Below, piece by piece: positions 6,802 through 15,664 of a DNA stretch of 31,930 bases. This DNA is from an uncultured Collinsella sp. GTDB lineage: Bacteria > Actinomycetota > Coriobacteriia > Coriobacteriales > Coriobacteriaceae. Position numbers and translations under genes: made by a program. The number at the start of each line of letters is the position of its first letter. The stretch's first letter is position 1. The notes under the pieces were generated by a model. That model saw nothing but the letters and a program-made list of their open reading frames with translations. It made no database searches and was not told the DNA's origin. The stretch is from positions 1 to 31,930 of the forward strand of contig CABUZK010000018.1 in NCBI GenBank assembly GCA_902496115.1. The letters are read 5' to 3'.

Positions 6802-7095
6802 ATGAAGGCTTATGAACTGCTGTTCTTTGTTGACCCGTCGCTCGACCCCGAGACTCGTCTCGCTGTTATGAAGCGTATCGATACCACGATCGCTGAGGGC
6901 GCTGGCAAGGTCGACTCCGTTGACGAGTGGGGCAAGCGCAAGCTCGCCTACGAGATCAACGACCTCACCGATGGTGACTACACCCTCATCAACTTCCACG
7001 CAGATCCTACCCAGATCGCCGAGCTTGATCGCGTCCTGCGCATCACCGACGCTGTGGTCCGCCACATGATCGTCCGTCGCGACGACCAGGAGTAA
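6802..7095 (+). CDS. rpsF: 30S ribosomal protein S6
   Basis: A 97-residue S6 protein that binds 16S rRNA with S18 in the central domain of the 30S subunit. The start MKAYELLFFVDPSLD, the middle WGKRKLAYEINDLTDGDY and the end VVRHMIVRRDD are typical. ATG 6802 is preceded by an almost ideal Shine-Dalgarno GGAGGTGA at 6790-6797; an earlier TTG at 6781 in the same frame falls before this site. It is the first gene of the classic rpsF-ssb-rpsR-rplI operon. Confidence 0.97.
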   Translation: MKAYELLFFVDPSLDPETRLAVMKRIDTTIAEGAGKVDSVDEWGKRKLAYEINDLTDGDYTLINFHADPTQIAELDRVLRITDAVVRHMIVRRDDQE

Positions 7096-7143
7096 GACTG
7101 TCGTTTTGGACTGGGCTTGTGCCCCAAGAGGAAGTAGTGAGTT

Positions 7144-7596
7144 ATGAGCATCAATCGAGTGAACATCACCGGTAACCTCACCCGCGATCCCGAGCTGCGC
7201 GCCACCGCCGGCGGAACCCAGGTTCTGTCCTTTGGCGTCGCCGTGAACGATCGTCGCCGCAACGCGCAGACTGGCGAGTGGGAGGACTATCCCAACTTTG
7301 TCGACTGCACTATGTTCGGCACCCGCGCCGAGGCCGTGAGCCGTTTCCTGACAAAGGGAAACAAGGTCGCGATCGAGGGCAAGCTGCGCTACAGCTCTTG
7401 GGAGCGCGACGGCCAGCGCAGGAGCAAGCTTGAGGTCATCGTCGATGAGATCGAGTTTATGAGCTCCCGTGGTGGCCAGGGTGGCTACGATCAGGGCGGT
7501 TACGCCCCCGCAGCTCCCGCGCCTGCAGCGCGTCCTGCCGCACCGGTGGCTACGCCGCCCGCGGTCGACGTCTACGATGAGGACATCCCGTTCTAA
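7144..7596 (+). CDS. ssb: single-stranded DNA-binding protein
   Basis: This 150-residue SSB has an N-terminal OB fold (about residues 1-108: INRVNITGNLTRDPELR, then GNKVAIEGKLRYSSWE). A Gly/Gln- and Ala/Pro-rich linker follows, and the conserved acidic tip YDEDIPF recruits replication and repair partners. It coats single-stranded DNA during replication and repair. Its place between rpsF and rpsR is the standard arrangement, linking replication to ribosomal protein supply. GAGGAAG lies shortly before the ATG. Confidence 0.97.
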   Translation: MSINRVNITGNLTRDPELRATAGGTQVLSFGVAVNDRRRNAQTGEWEDYPNFVDCTMFGTRAEAVSRFLTKGNKVAIEGKLRYSSWERDGQRRSKLEVIVDEIEFMSSRGGQGGYDQGGYAPAAPAPAARPAAPVATPPAVDVYDEDIPF

Positions 7597-7623
7597 GGGT
7601 TGTTCACCTATTTTTGAGTGAGA

Positions 7624-7649
7624 GGCGGCTTCGGTTCGCCGAAGTTGCC
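7624..7649 (+). promoter_or_regulatory. intercistronic UUCG hairpin between ssb and rpsR
   Basis: An 11-bp stem (7624-7634 with 7639-7649, two G-T pairs) closes a TTCG tetraloop. There is no T tract, so it is not a terminator. It probably stabilises or punctuates the mRNA ahead of the rpsR binding site. Confidence 0.6.
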
Positions 7650-7668
7650 AAATGAAAGGTATTTTGAC

Positions 7669-7935
7669 ATGGCTAATGATTATTCTGCACGTCAGCCGCG
7701 TCGTAAGTACTGCCAGTTCTGCAAGGAGAACACTGAGTTCATCGACTATAAGGACACTCAGCTTCTCCGTAAGTACATGACCGACCGTGGCAAGATCAAG
7801 CCCCGTCGCGTCACTGGCGCTTGCACGCAGCATCAGCATGACATCGCCAACGCCATCAAGCGCGCCCGCGAGATGGCTCTCCTGCCGTACACCGTCCCCG
7901 TGGTTTCCTCTCGTGGCAACCGCGACCGCGGCTAA
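7669..7935 (+). CDS. rpsR: 30S ribosomal protein S18
   Basis: An 88-residue S18, partner of S6 on 16S rRNA. It carries CQFC near residues 15-18 and a later Cys and His residues in GACTQHQH, indicating a zinc-binding (C+) S18 form. The core TGKIKPRRVTG-like stretch (RGKIKPRRVTGA) is diagnostic. I chose ATG 7669, with AAAGG about nine bases upstream. The frame is open from a GTG at 7618, but that would translate through the intercistronic hairpin. Confidence 0.96.
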   Translation: MANDYSARQPRRKYCQFCKENTEFIDYKDTQLLRKYMTDRGKIKPRRVTGACTQHQHDIANAIKRAREMALLPYTVPVVSSRGNRDRG

Positions 7936-7950
7936 GAAGGGAGACGCATC

Positions 7951-8490
7951 ATGAAGGTTATTCTTCTCGATGAGATCAAGGGCAAGGGCGGCGAGGGTGA
8001 CGTCGTAGAGGTCGCTCAGGGTTACGCTGAGAACTTCCTGTTCCCCAAGAAGCTCGCTGTTGCCGCCACCAAGGGCAACCTCAAGCAGCTTGACGAGCGT
8101 CGCAACAACATCGCCAAGCGCGAGGCCGTCCGTCTGGCTACTGCCAACGAGACCAAGGCTGCCTTCGAGGGCAAGACGGTCACCGTTGACGTCAAGGTCG
8201 GCGACGAGGGCATCCTCTTTGGCTCCGTTACCGCCGCTATGATCGCTGATGCCATCAAGGCTCAGCTCGGTATGGACATCGACCGCAAGCGCGTCGAGCT
8301 CGGTAAGCCCATCAAGGTTGCCGGTGCCCACACCGTTGCCATCTCGCTGTACCGCGAGATCAAGGCCGAGGTTGTCGTCCTCGTCGGCGTTACCGCCGAG
8401 GAGCTCGCTGCCGAGGCTGAGGTTGAGGAGACCGCTGAGGTCGCCGAGGCCGAGACCGCCGAGGTCGAGACCGAGGCTGCTGCCGAGTAG
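7951..8490 (+). CDS. rplI: 50S ribosomal protein L9 with an acidic C-terminal tail
   Basis: This 179-residue L9 binds 23S rRNA at the base of the L1 stalk and helps limit frameshifting. The N-terminal domain MKVILLDEIKGKGGEGDVVEV and the connecting helix are typical, and the C-terminal domain ends near residue 150. The remaining 29 residues are almost only Ala, Glu, Val and Thr, which exceeds the usual length of about 148-150. A GGGAG site precedes the ATG. It is the last gene of the operon, followed by a strong terminator. Confidence 0.96.
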   Translation: MKVILLDEIKGKGGEGDVVEVAQGYAENFLFPKKLAVAATKGNLKQLDERRNNIAKREAVRLATANETKAAFEGKTVTVDVKVGDEGILFGSVTAAMIADAIKAQLGMDIDRKRVELGKPIKVAGAHTVAISLYREIKAEVVVLVGVTAEELAAEAEVEETAEVAEAETAEVETEAAAE

Positions 8491-8524
8491 CATTTGCTGC
8501 AACGCAACAATCTTGTTCTAAGAA

Positions 8525-8559
8525 GGGCGCTCTGGGAGACCAGGGCGCCCTTTTATTTT
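8525..8559 (+). terminator. terminator of the rpsF operon
   Basis: An 11-bp stem (8525-8535 with 8540-8550, one T-G pair) with a GAGA loop is followed by TTTTATTTT. Confidence 0.92.
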
Positions 8560-8714
8560 CTACGCTCGGCGAGCGCCATGGCAGGCGTTGCGGTGAGGTT
8601 CCAAATGCGGGACCGTTTATCCGTTTCGTTCGGTGATGATTGCCGGGGCGCGGCCCGTTTTGGGACTGTGGCTGATACTATGGATGCTCGCAAGCGATAT
8701 GAATGAGGATGCTC

Positions 8715-10106
8715 ATGGCATATGACGACAGGGAGACGGGACTGACGGTCGAGGACCGTGGCTCTAAGTTGGGTCTCCCTCAAAACCAAGACGCAGAGGC
8801 CAATGTACTGGCCGCTATGCTGCTGTCGCCCGAGGTAGTCGAAGAGGCCCAGGTCGAGCTGCAGCCCGATGACTTCTACCGGCCCATTCATAAGACCATC
8901 TATACCGCGATGGTCGATATGTACAACAGCCGCATCCCCATCGACTCCATCTCGCTCATCGATTACCTGCGAAGCATCAACAAACTCGATGCCGTGGGCG
9001 GCGAGGCATACATTTTGGAGCTGATGGGTCAGACCCTGTCACTCGTCAACTGGCAGCACCATGCTGCCATCGTACGTCGTGACTCGATGCTGCGCGAGCT
9101 GATTGGCGCCACCAACGAAATCAACGCGCTGGCCTATAACGCCCCCACTGACACCAAAGAGGTCGTGGAGCTGGCCGAGAGCAAGCTGCTCAAAGTTACG
9201 GCGCGCGAGGTTAAGTCGAGCTACAAGACGCTGACCGAGTTTATGGTCGAGGCCTATAACGAGGCCGAGGAAGTGTGCCAGGCCGGTGGTCAGGCGGCGG
9301 GCGTGCCCACCGGCTTTCCGTCACTCGACCGTATGCTCATGGGCTTCCGCGAGGGCCAGCTCATCATCATCGGCGCCCGTCCTGCTGTAGGTAAGACGTC
9401 GTTCGCTCTGAACCTGGCACTCAATGCTGCCGCCGCGGGTTATACGGTCGGCTTCTTCTCGCTGGAGATGTCGGGCAAGGAAATTGCCCAGCGCCTGATT
9501 TGCGCCTATGCCATGATGTCGATCAGCGACTTCCGCACGGGTCGCATTAGTCCCGAGCAGTGGGCCAATATCAACGAGGCTACGCAGACTTTGTCCAAGC
9601 TCGATATCCTGATTGACGATACGCCCGGTACCACGGTGACCGAGATCCGCGCCAAGAGCCGTCGCATGCTCCATAACAAGGAGAAGGCAATCATCATCCT
9701 GGACTACCTGCAGCTGGTGAGTCCTCCGCCGGGCCGTCGTTCCGAGAGCCGTACCGTCGAGGTCTCCGAGATGTCGCGTGGTTTAAAGATCATGGCCAAG
9801 GAGCTCAAGATTCCGCTCATTGCACTGTCGCAGCTGTCACGTCAGGTCGAATCCCGTACCGGCAAGCGCCCGCAGCTTTCCGACCTGCGCGAATCGGGTT
9901 CCATCGAGCAGGACGCCGACATCGTCATGTTCTTGGACCGCTCTGCCGACGAGGCCGAGGCCTCGCGCGATGATCGACCCGACGAGGGCGTTACGCGTAT
10001 CGTCGTGGCCAAGAACCGTTCGGGCCCGATCGGCGACGTCGACCTGATGTTCCTGCCGGCATCCACCAAGTTCTATGAGCTTGATGGGGCGCATGCCGAG
10101 GAGTAG
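8715..10106 (+). CDS. dnaB: replicative DNA helicase DnaB
   Basis: A 463-residue hexameric helicase that unwinds DNA at the replication fork. The N-terminal domain starts at about residue 15 (PQNQDAEANVLAAMLL). The RecA-like C-terminal domain has Walker A GARPAVGKT (220-228), Walker B IIILDYLQL with Asp330, and the later SQLSRQVE and DLRESGSIEQDAD motifs. No intein is present. The start at 8715 is favoured by GAGGA at 8705-8709; an in-frame ATG at 8703 would place that site inside the gene. It follows the ribosomal operon terminator, so it has its own promoter, which I could not place with confidence. Confidence 0.96.
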   Translation: MAYDDRETGLTVEDRGSKLGLPQNQDAEANVLAAMLLSPEVVEEAQVELQPDDFYRPIHKTIYTAMVDMYNSRIPIDSISLIDYLRSINKLDAVGGEAYILELMGQTLSLVNWQHHAAIVRRDSMLRELIGATNEINALAYNAPTDTKEVVELAESKLLKVTAREVKSSYKTLTEFMVEAYNEAEEVCQAGGQAAGVPTGFPSLDRMLMGFREGQLIIIGARPAVGKTSFALNLALNAAAAGYTVGFFSLEMSGKEIAQRLICAYAMMSISDFRTGRISPEQWANINEATQTLSKLDILIDDTPGTTVTEIRAKSRRMLHNKEKAIIILDYLQLVSPPPGRRSESRTVEVSEMSRGLKIMAKELKIPLIALSQLSRQVESRTGKRPQLSDLRESGSIEQDADIVMFLDRSADEAEASRDDRPDEGVTRIVVAKNRSGPIGDVDLMFLPASTKFYELDGAHAEE

Positions 10107-10133
10107 GACAGGCGCCCGTTGCACGGGTATACT
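10105..10133 (+). promoter_or_regulatory. promoter of purA
   Basis: AGGACA (10105-10110, 4 of 6) and TATACT (10128-10133, 5 of 6) are separated by 17 bases. The -35 box overlaps the dnaB stop codon. The transcript would start near 10140 and carry a small hairpin (10155-10160 with 10164-10169) before the ribosome binding site. Confidence 0.6.
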
Positions 10134-10199
10134 GGGAATGTTTTGTGCTTCTGCGCGCCATCGTGGCGCACGGACAGTCCATGAATGTAAGGAGTAAAC

Positions 10200-11486
10200 A
10201 TGCCGTCAACCGTTTTGGTCGGTGCCCAGTGGGGCGATGAGGGCAAAGGTAAGATCTGCGACCTGGTCGCCGGCGACTTCGATGCCGTCGTGCGCTACTC
10301 GGGCGGCAACAACGCCGGCCACACCATCGTCGTCAACGGCAAGAAGTACGGCCTGCACCAGGTGCCCTCCGGCATCATGTATTCCGATCATGTGTCGGTG
10401 ATCGGTAACGGCTGCGTCGTCAACCCCAAGGTTGTCCTTGAGGAGATTGACATGTTCGAGGCCGACGGCATTACCACCAAGAATCTCAAGATCAGCGGCA
10501 ACGCGCATATCATCATGCCGTACCACATCGATCTGGATGGCGCCTTTGAGCAGAAGCTCGGCAAGAAGAGCATCGGTACCACCAAGCGCGGCATTGGTCC
10601 GTGCTATCAGGACAAGATGGCCCGTATTGGCCTGCGTATGCAGGACATGCTGGACGAGGGGCTGTTCCGCGACAAGCTGGAGACCGCTCTTGCCCGCGTG
10701 AACCCCGAGCTCGAGCTGCTCTATGGCCTGCCCACCTACACCGTGGATCAGATCTGCGAAGAGTACCTGCCCATGGCAGAGCGCCTGCGCCCGTACATCA
10801 CCGAGACGAGCCTGCTGCTCAATAACATGATCGATGAGGGTAAGGACCTGCTCTTTGAGGGCGCCCAGGCGACGCTGCTCGATATCGATCACGGTACCTA
10901 TCCGTACGTAACGTCTTCCAATTGCACCGCCGGTGGTGCAATTACCGGCTCCGGCATTGGCATGAAGAACGTCGACCGTGTGCTGGGCGTCATGAAGGCC
11001 TATATCACCCGCGTCGGTTCGGGCCCCATGCCCACCGAGCTTTCCTATGAGTCCGAGGCCGGCCACACGCTGACCGAGGAGGGCTATGAGTACGGCGTGA
11101 CCACCGGTCGCCGCCGCCGCTGTGGTTGGTTTGACGGCCCCATCGCCAACTATGCCTCGCGCGTCAACGGTCTCACCGACATCGCCATGACCAAGCTCGA
11201 CGTGCTTTCGGCCTTCGACACCATTAAGGTGTGCGTTGCCTACGACGTCGATGGCGAGCGCTACACGAGCGTGCCCGAGCACCAGGTGCGCTTTGAGCAC
11301 GCCAAACCAATCTACGAGGAGCTTCCTGGCTGGAAGTGCGACATCACCGGTTGCCGCAGCTTTGATGAGCTACCGCAGGAGGCTCAGGATTACGTGGCGT
11401 TTATCGAAGATCTGGCGCACACCCGCGTGACGTTCATTGGCGTCGGCGCCGGTCGCGAGCAGATCATCAACCGATTCTGGAAGTAA
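10200..11486 (+). CDS. purA: adenylosuccinate synthetase
   Basis: A 428-residue cytosolic enzyme joining IMP and aspartate with GTP to form adenylosuccinate, the first committed step to AMP. The GTP-binding loop GDEGKGK spans residues 12-18, with catalytic Asp13, and NNAGHT (37-42) holds catalytic His41. Further family blocks are GTTKRGIGPCYQDK and VTTGRRRRCGW. Length is standard. AAGGAG lies about six bases before the ATG. A hairpin follows and purD lies 117 bases downstream. Confidence 0.97.
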   Translation: MPSTVLVGAQWGDEGKGKICDLVAGDFDAVVRYSGGNNAGHTIVVNGKKYGLHQVPSGIMYSDHVSVIGNGCVVNPKVVLEEIDMFEADGITTKNLKISGNAHIIMPYHIDLDGAFEQKLGKKSIGTTKRGIGPCYQDKMARIGLRMQDMLDEGLFRDKLETALARVNPELELLYGLPTYTVDQICEEYLPMAERLRPYITETSLLLNNMIDEGKDLLFEGAQATLLDIDHGTYPYVTSSNCTAGGAITGSGIGMKNVDRVLGVMKAYITRVGSGPMPTELSYESEAGHTLTEEGYEYGVTTGRRRRCGWFDGPIANYASRVNGLTDIAMTKLDVLSAFDTIKVCVAYDVDGERYTSVPEHQVRFEHAKPIYEELPGWKCDITGCRSFDELPQEAQDYVAFIEDLAHTRVTFIGVGAGREQIINRFWK

Positions 11487-11507
11487 TCGGTTTATACGGT
11501 TATTGCG

Positions 11508-11549
11508 ATATACCCCTTTGCAGCCCAGACGGGCGGCCGAGGGGTATAT
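11508..11549 (+). terminator. hairpin between purA and purD (terminator or attenuator)
   Basis: A perfect 10-bp stem (11508-11517 with 11540-11549) encloses a 22-base loop that can itself form GCCC/GGGC pairs. It is followed only by TTGCTTG, so it is a weak terminator. It may instead shape the purD leader. Confidence 0.5.
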
Positions 11550-11603
11550 TTGCTTGCAAAGGGCTCGCGCGGAGCGGGCCATTCATCCATAGAGGAGGCA
11601 CCC

Positions 11604-12908
11604 TTGAAGGCGGACACTCAAACCATCGACATCCTGTTGTTGGGCAGCGGCGGCCGTGAGCATGCTTTGGCAGCTAAGCTCGCAGCATCACCGCGCGCCG
11701 GCAAGCTCTACATTGCGCCGGGTAACGGCGGCACCGCGAGCTGCGGCGAGAACGTTGTTCTCGACGACTGCGATCCTGCGGCCGTGGCGGCGTTTGCGCA
11801 GAGCCACGGATGCGGACTCGTGGTAATTGGCCCCGAGGCTCCGCTCGTGGCGGGCGTGGCCGACGCCGTGCGCGCGGCGGGTATTCCCTGCTTTGGACCG
11901 GGTGCCGAGGGCGCTCAGATGGAGGGCTCTAAGCTGTTCTCCAAGCAGCTCATGGAGCGCGCCGGTATCCCGACGGCAGCCTATGGCTCGTTTACCGACG
12001 AGGCTTCGGCCCTTGCCTATGTGCGCGAGCAGGGTGCTCCGTTGGTCGTCAAGGCCGACGGCCTTGCCGCGGGCAAGGGCGTTATCGTGGCAACCGAGCT
12101 TGCGCAGGCCGAGGAGGCCGTGCGTGAGTGTTTTGGCGGCACCTTTGGCGATGCCGGTAATACCGTAGTCATCGAGGAGATGCTGACCGGCCCCGAGTGC
12201 TCGCTGCTGGCCTTTACCGACGGCAAGACCGTGCGTCCCATGGCCACCTCGCAGGATCACAAGCGTGCGCTCGAGGGTGACAAGGGCCCCAATACCGGCG
12301 GCATGGGCGTCTACAGCCCGGTGCCCATCGTGACCGACGAAGAACATGCCACGATGGTGAAGGTCATGGAGCGGACCGTGGCCGAGCTTGCTGCCGAGGG
12401 CATCGACTACCGCGGCTGCCTGTATGGCGGCTTTATGCTCACCCCCGCCGGCCCCAAGGTGCTGGAGTTCAACGCCCGCTTTGGCGATCCCGAGACTCAG
12501 GTCGTGCTCCCGCGCCTTAAGAACGACCTGGTCGAGGTCATGCTGGCCTGTGCCAACTGCGAACTCGACCAGATTGAACTCGACTGGCGCGACGAATGGG
12601 CCGTGGCCGTTGTCCTGACGAGCGCGGGCTACCCCGGCAGCTACGAGAAAGGCAAGGTCATCACCGGTATCGAGGATGCCGAGGCCATGGAGAACGTGAC
12701 CGTGTACCATGCCGGCACCGCCGTGGTGGATGGCCAGCTTGTGACCAACGGCGGCCGCGTGCTTGCCGTGACCGCGCTGGGCGATACGTTTGAGAACGCT
12801 CGCAACCTTGCTTACGAGGCCTGCGAGAAGATTAATTTTGAGGGCAAGACCCTGCGCCACGACATTGGCCTGCGTGCGCTGCGCGGCCGCGACGCCTGGG
12901 ATGCCTAA
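11604..12908 (+). CDS. purD: phosphoribosylamine-glycine ligase (GAR synthetase)
   Basis: A 434-residue ATP-grasp enzyme that makes glycinamide ribonucleotide, step two of de novo purine synthesis. It shows LLLGSGGREHALA near the N-terminus, VIGPEAPLV, KADGLAAGKGV in the ATP-grasp fold and EEMLTGPECSLLAF, with NTGGMG and EFNARFGDPETQ later. The start is TTG 11604, five bases after GAGGAGG (11592-11598); an in-frame TTG at 11550 lacks a site and would translate the leader hairpin arm. It is followed after 21 bases by the NUDIX gene. Confidence 0.95.
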   Translation: MKADTQTIDILLLGSGGREHALAAKLAASPRAGKLYIAPGNGGTASCGENVVLDDCDPAAVAAFAQSHGCGLVVIGPEAPLVAGVADAVRAAGIPCFGPGAEGAQMEGSKLFSKQLMERAGIPTAAYGSFTDEASALAYVREQGAPLVVKADGLAAGKGVIVATELAQAEEAVRECFGGTFGDAGNTVVIEEMLTGPECSLLAFTDGKTVRPMATSQDHKRALEGDKGPNTGGMGVYSPVPIVTDEEHATMVKVMERTVAELAAEGIDYRGCLYGGFMLTPAGPKVLEFNARFGDPETQVVLPRLKNDLVEVMLACANCELDQIELDWRDEWAVAVVLTSAGYPGSYEKGKVITGIEDAEAMENVTVYHAGTAVVDGQLVTNGGRVLAVTALGDTFENARNLAYEACEKINFEGKTLRHDIGLRALRGRDAWDA

Positions 12909-12929
12909 AATCCGAGAGGAATGAGACGG

Positions 12930-13625
12930 ATGGACGAGAAGAACGAAAAGCTCGTGGACGCGCAGATCGTCGAAGAGGACAGCCGCATGTATGGACACGC
13001 CGAGGGCGAGCCTGGTGGCGAGGTCGCTGACGAGCCGGCGCTGGTGCTGGGCGACGACGACCCGCACGATGCCGAGCTGCACGAGAAGATTCTTTCGGAG
13101 GAGTGCGCCTGGAAGGGCAAGATCCTCGACGTCCACCGTCTTGAGGTTGAGCTGCCCAACGGTCGCCGCAGCGCCCGCGATATCGTTCGCCATCCGGGTG
13201 CGGCGGCCGTTGTGGCACTGACCGAGAGCGGCAAGATCGTGCTGGTGCGTCAGTACCGCACCGCCATCGACCGCGTGACGGTCGAGATTCCCGCCGGCAA
13301 GCTCGATCCGGGCGAGGACCCGCTCGATTGCGCCAAGCGCGAGCTGCATGAGGAGACGGGCTTTAGGGCTGGTCGCATTCGCTTTTTGACGTCGATTGTC
13401 ACGTCCTGCGGTTTTTGCGATGAGATCATCCACATCTACTTGGCTACCAAGCTCGAGTTTGATGCGCCCGACCCCGACGATGACGAGTTTATCAACGTCG
13501 ACCTGGTGCCACTGCATGAGCTGATCGACGCCGTACTCGACGGCAAGATCGAAGACGCCAAGACCGTTGTGGGTGCCTTGGCTTGCGACAGCATTGCTCA
13601 TCGTTTGGGTGGAGCGGAACTCTAG
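12930..13625 (+). CDS. NUDIX hydrolase, ADP-ribose pyrophosphatase-like
   Basis: A 231-residue protein with a complete NUDIX box at residues 123-145 (G-x5-E-x7-RELHEETGF), preceded by VRQYRTAIDRVTVEIPAGKL, typical of the NudF/ADP-ribose pyrophosphatase group. It likely cleaves ADP-ribose or a related nucleoside diphosphate to limit free ADP-ribose. The first 50 or so residues form an acidic, Asp/Glu-rich extension outside the usual fold. ATG 12930 is nine bases after AGAGGA; ATG 12921 touches that site and is less likely. Close spacing suggests one transcript with purD. Confidence 0.9.
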   Translation: MDEKNEKLVDAQIVEEDSRMYGHAEGEPGGEVADEPALVLGDDDPHDAELHEKILSEECAWKGKILDVHRLEVELPNGRRSARDIVRHPGAAAVVALTESGKIVLVRQYRTAIDRVTVEIPAGKLDPGEDPLDCAKRELHEETGFRAGRIRFLTSIVTSCGFCDEIIHIYLATKLEFDAPDPDDDEFINVDLVPLHELIDAVLDGKIEDAKTVVGALACDSIAHRLGGAEL

Positions 13626-13653
13626 GTTACGCGGTTTTACCAAACCGCGTAAC
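13626..13653 (+). terminator. perfect 12-bp hairpin abutting the NUDIX stop codon
   Basis: Arms 13626-13637 and 13642-13653 pair perfectly around TACC and begin at the base after the stop codon. There is no T tract, so intrinsic termination is doubtful; mRNA 3'-end protection is possible. Confidence 0.5.
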
Positions 13654-13667
13654 GAGTCGACGCTGCA

Positions 13668-13763
13668 AACGCCCCTAAGCGGCAATCTGCCTTTCAATCG
13701 TCGCTCGCGTACCGAAGTACGCGTCGCTCCTCTTTCAAGGCACCTTGCTCGCTTAGGGACGTT
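13668..13763 (+). repeat. long branched palindrome between NUDIX and ABC genes
   Basis: Outer arms 13668-13681 and 13750-13763 match at 13 of 14 positions. Inside, 13688-13693 pairs with 13737-13742, and a perfect 7-bp hairpin with a CGAA loop lies at 13706-13723. There is no open frame or T tract. It may be a structured RNA or a palindromic repeat element. Confidence 0.55.
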
Positions 13764-13872
13764 TTCGCTGACGCTGCCAGAACATCGGCGTTATGCTTGT
13801 TGAAATGCTTTGTTTTCAGCCCGACCGGTTCAAACGGATTTCCCACGCTATTTATCTCTCTCCGAGGACTGC

Positions 13873-15645
13873 ATGTTTAGAAGGTTTTTGTCTTATTACA
13901 AGCCCCAGATGGGGCTTTTTGTTGCTGATACTCTTTGTGCTCTGGTGCTTGCCGCCATTGACCTGGCGTTCCCCATTATCTTGCGCAATCTGACCGGCGG
14001 GCTCTTTACTCAGGGTCAGGCTGCTATTATGCAGGCGCTCGGTATGATCGCGGTGGGACTGGTGCTGATGTATGTCATCCGCTGCGCCTGCCGCTATTTT
14101 GTGAGCTATTGGGGTCATGTGATGGGCGCGCGCATGGAGTCCAAAATGCGCGAGGACCTGTTCGATCAGTACGAACGGTTTAGCTTTGCGTACTTTGATC
14201 GCAACAGCTCGGGCGACATGATGAGCCGCGTGGTCAATGACCTGTTCGATATCTGCGAGGCGGCGCACCACGTGCCCGAATGGATCATTATCTGCGGTAT
14301 CGAGATCATCGGCTCGTTTGTGATTCTGTTTACCATCGCGCCGGTGCTCGCACTCGCCATGGCTGTGGTGACGGTGGTGTTCGCGGTCATTATGTTTTGG
14401 CAGAATATGCGCATGCGCGAGGTCTTTAGCGATAACCGCAAAAAGATTAGCGGCATCAACGCGCAGCTGCAGGATTCGCTGGCGGGCATGCGTGTGGTCA
14501 AGAGCTTTGCCAACGAGCAGACCGAACGCTCTAAGTTTCGCGCCTCGAACAATCGCTACCTTTCGTCCAAGGAGAACATGTATCACGCCATGGGCGTCTA
14601 CACCGCGACGTATGGCCTGCTCTCGGGCGTGCTCTATGTGATCGTGGTGCTGCTGGGCGGTTGGCTCGTTGCCCAGGGTCAGCTGCAGGCGGTCGATATG
14701 GCAACCTTCGCGCTCTACATTTCGCTGTTCTGCACGCCGCTCGAGACGCTCGTCAATTCGGCCGAGACGTATCAGAAAGCCATCGCCGGCTTTAAGCGCA
14801 TGGATGAGGTGCTCTCGACTGTCCCCGATATTCAGGATAAGCCGGGTGCTGAGGACCTGCAGGTGACGGCTGGTGCCGTGGAGTACCGCAACGTGTGCTT
14901 TAACTACGAGGATGTTGAGCTCGGCGAGGGCGGCGCCGACGGACGCCCTGTTATCGACCATATGGACCTGTCCATCAAGCCCGGTCAGACCATCGCTTTG
15001 GTTGGTCCCTCGGGCGGCGGCAAATCGACGACTTGTTCGCTGTTGCCGCGCTTTTACGACGTTGCCGCCGGCTCCATTAGCATCGACGGCCAGGATGTGC
15101 GCGACGTGACGCAACATAGTCTGCGCCGTGCCATCGGCCTGGTGCAGCAAGATGTGTACCTGTTCGATGGAACGATCGGCGAGAACATCGCCTACGGCAA
15201 GCCGGGCGCCACAGCGGAAGAGATCGCCGAGGCGGCCTGCCGCGCCAATATCGATACCTTTATCGAATCGCTTCCGCAAGGCTACGACACCGTGGTGGGC
15301 GAGCGCGGCAGCCGTCTTTCGGGTGGTCAAAAGCAGCGCGTCGCCATTGCACGCGTGTTTCTCAAGAATCCCAAGATCCTTATTTTGGATGAGGCGACGA
15401 GTGCCCTGGATAACGAGAGCGAGGAAGCGGTGCAGGAGTCGCTCGAAGAGCTGGCACGCGGCCGTACCACGATCATCATCGCCCACCGTCTCTCGACTAT
15501 TAAGCATGCTGACGAGATTGCGACCGTTGAGCATGGTCGCGTTGTGGAACGTGGCACGCACGAGGAGCTTCTCGCCCGTGGCGGCACCTATGCCCGTTAC
15601 TATCGAATGCAGTTCGAAGGTGCGCGTGCGCACGAGCTCGACTGA
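13873..15645 (+). CDS. ABC exporter, fused permease and ATPase
   Basis: A 590-residue half-transporter of the type I exporter (MsbA/multidrug-like) group that should work as a dimer in the membrane. The N-terminal 330 residues hold six predicted helices. The ATPase domain has Walker A GPSGGGKST (378-386), signature LSGGQ (482-486), Walker B with D506-E507 and the H-loop IIAHRLST. The substrate cannot be told. ATG 13873 has GAGGA at 13864-13868; earlier in-frame starts would translate an unrelated leader. It is followed after 19 bases by the gene for a membrane-anchored unknown protein. Confidence 0.93.
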   Translation: MFRRFLSYYKPQMGLFVADTLCALVLAAIDLAFPIILRNLTGGLFTQGQAAIMQALGMIAVGLVLMYVIRCACRYFVSYWGHVMGARMESKMREDLFDQYERFSFAYFDRNSSGDMMSRVVNDLFDICEAAHHVPEWIIICGIEIIGSFVILFTIAPVLALAMAVVTVVFAVIMFWQNMRMREVFSDNRKKISGINAQLQDSLAGMRVVKSFANEQTERSKFRASNNRYLSSKENMYHAMGVYTATYGLLSGVLYVIVVLLGGWLVAQGQLQAVDMATFALYISLFCTPLETLVNSAETYQKAIAGFKRMDEVLSTVPDIQDKPGAEDLQVTAGAVEYRNVCFNYEDVELGEGGADGRPVIDHMDLSIKPGQTIALVGPSGGGKSTTCSLLPRFYDVAAGSISIDGQDVRDVTQHSLRRAIGLVQQDVYLFDGTIGENIAYGKPGATAEEIAEAACRANIDTFIESLPQGYDTVVGERGSRLSGGQKQRVAIARVFLKNPKILILDEATSALDNESEEAVQESLEELARGRTTIIIAHRLSTIKHADEIATVEHGRVVERGTHEELLARGGTYARYYRMQFEGARAHELD

Positions 15646-15664
15646 TTGATATGACAGGAAGATC

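Noticed and set aside
11604..11604. purD start at TTG 11550
   Set aside because: TTG 11604 has GAGGAGG five bases upstream, while 11550 has none and lies at the end of a hairpin arm.
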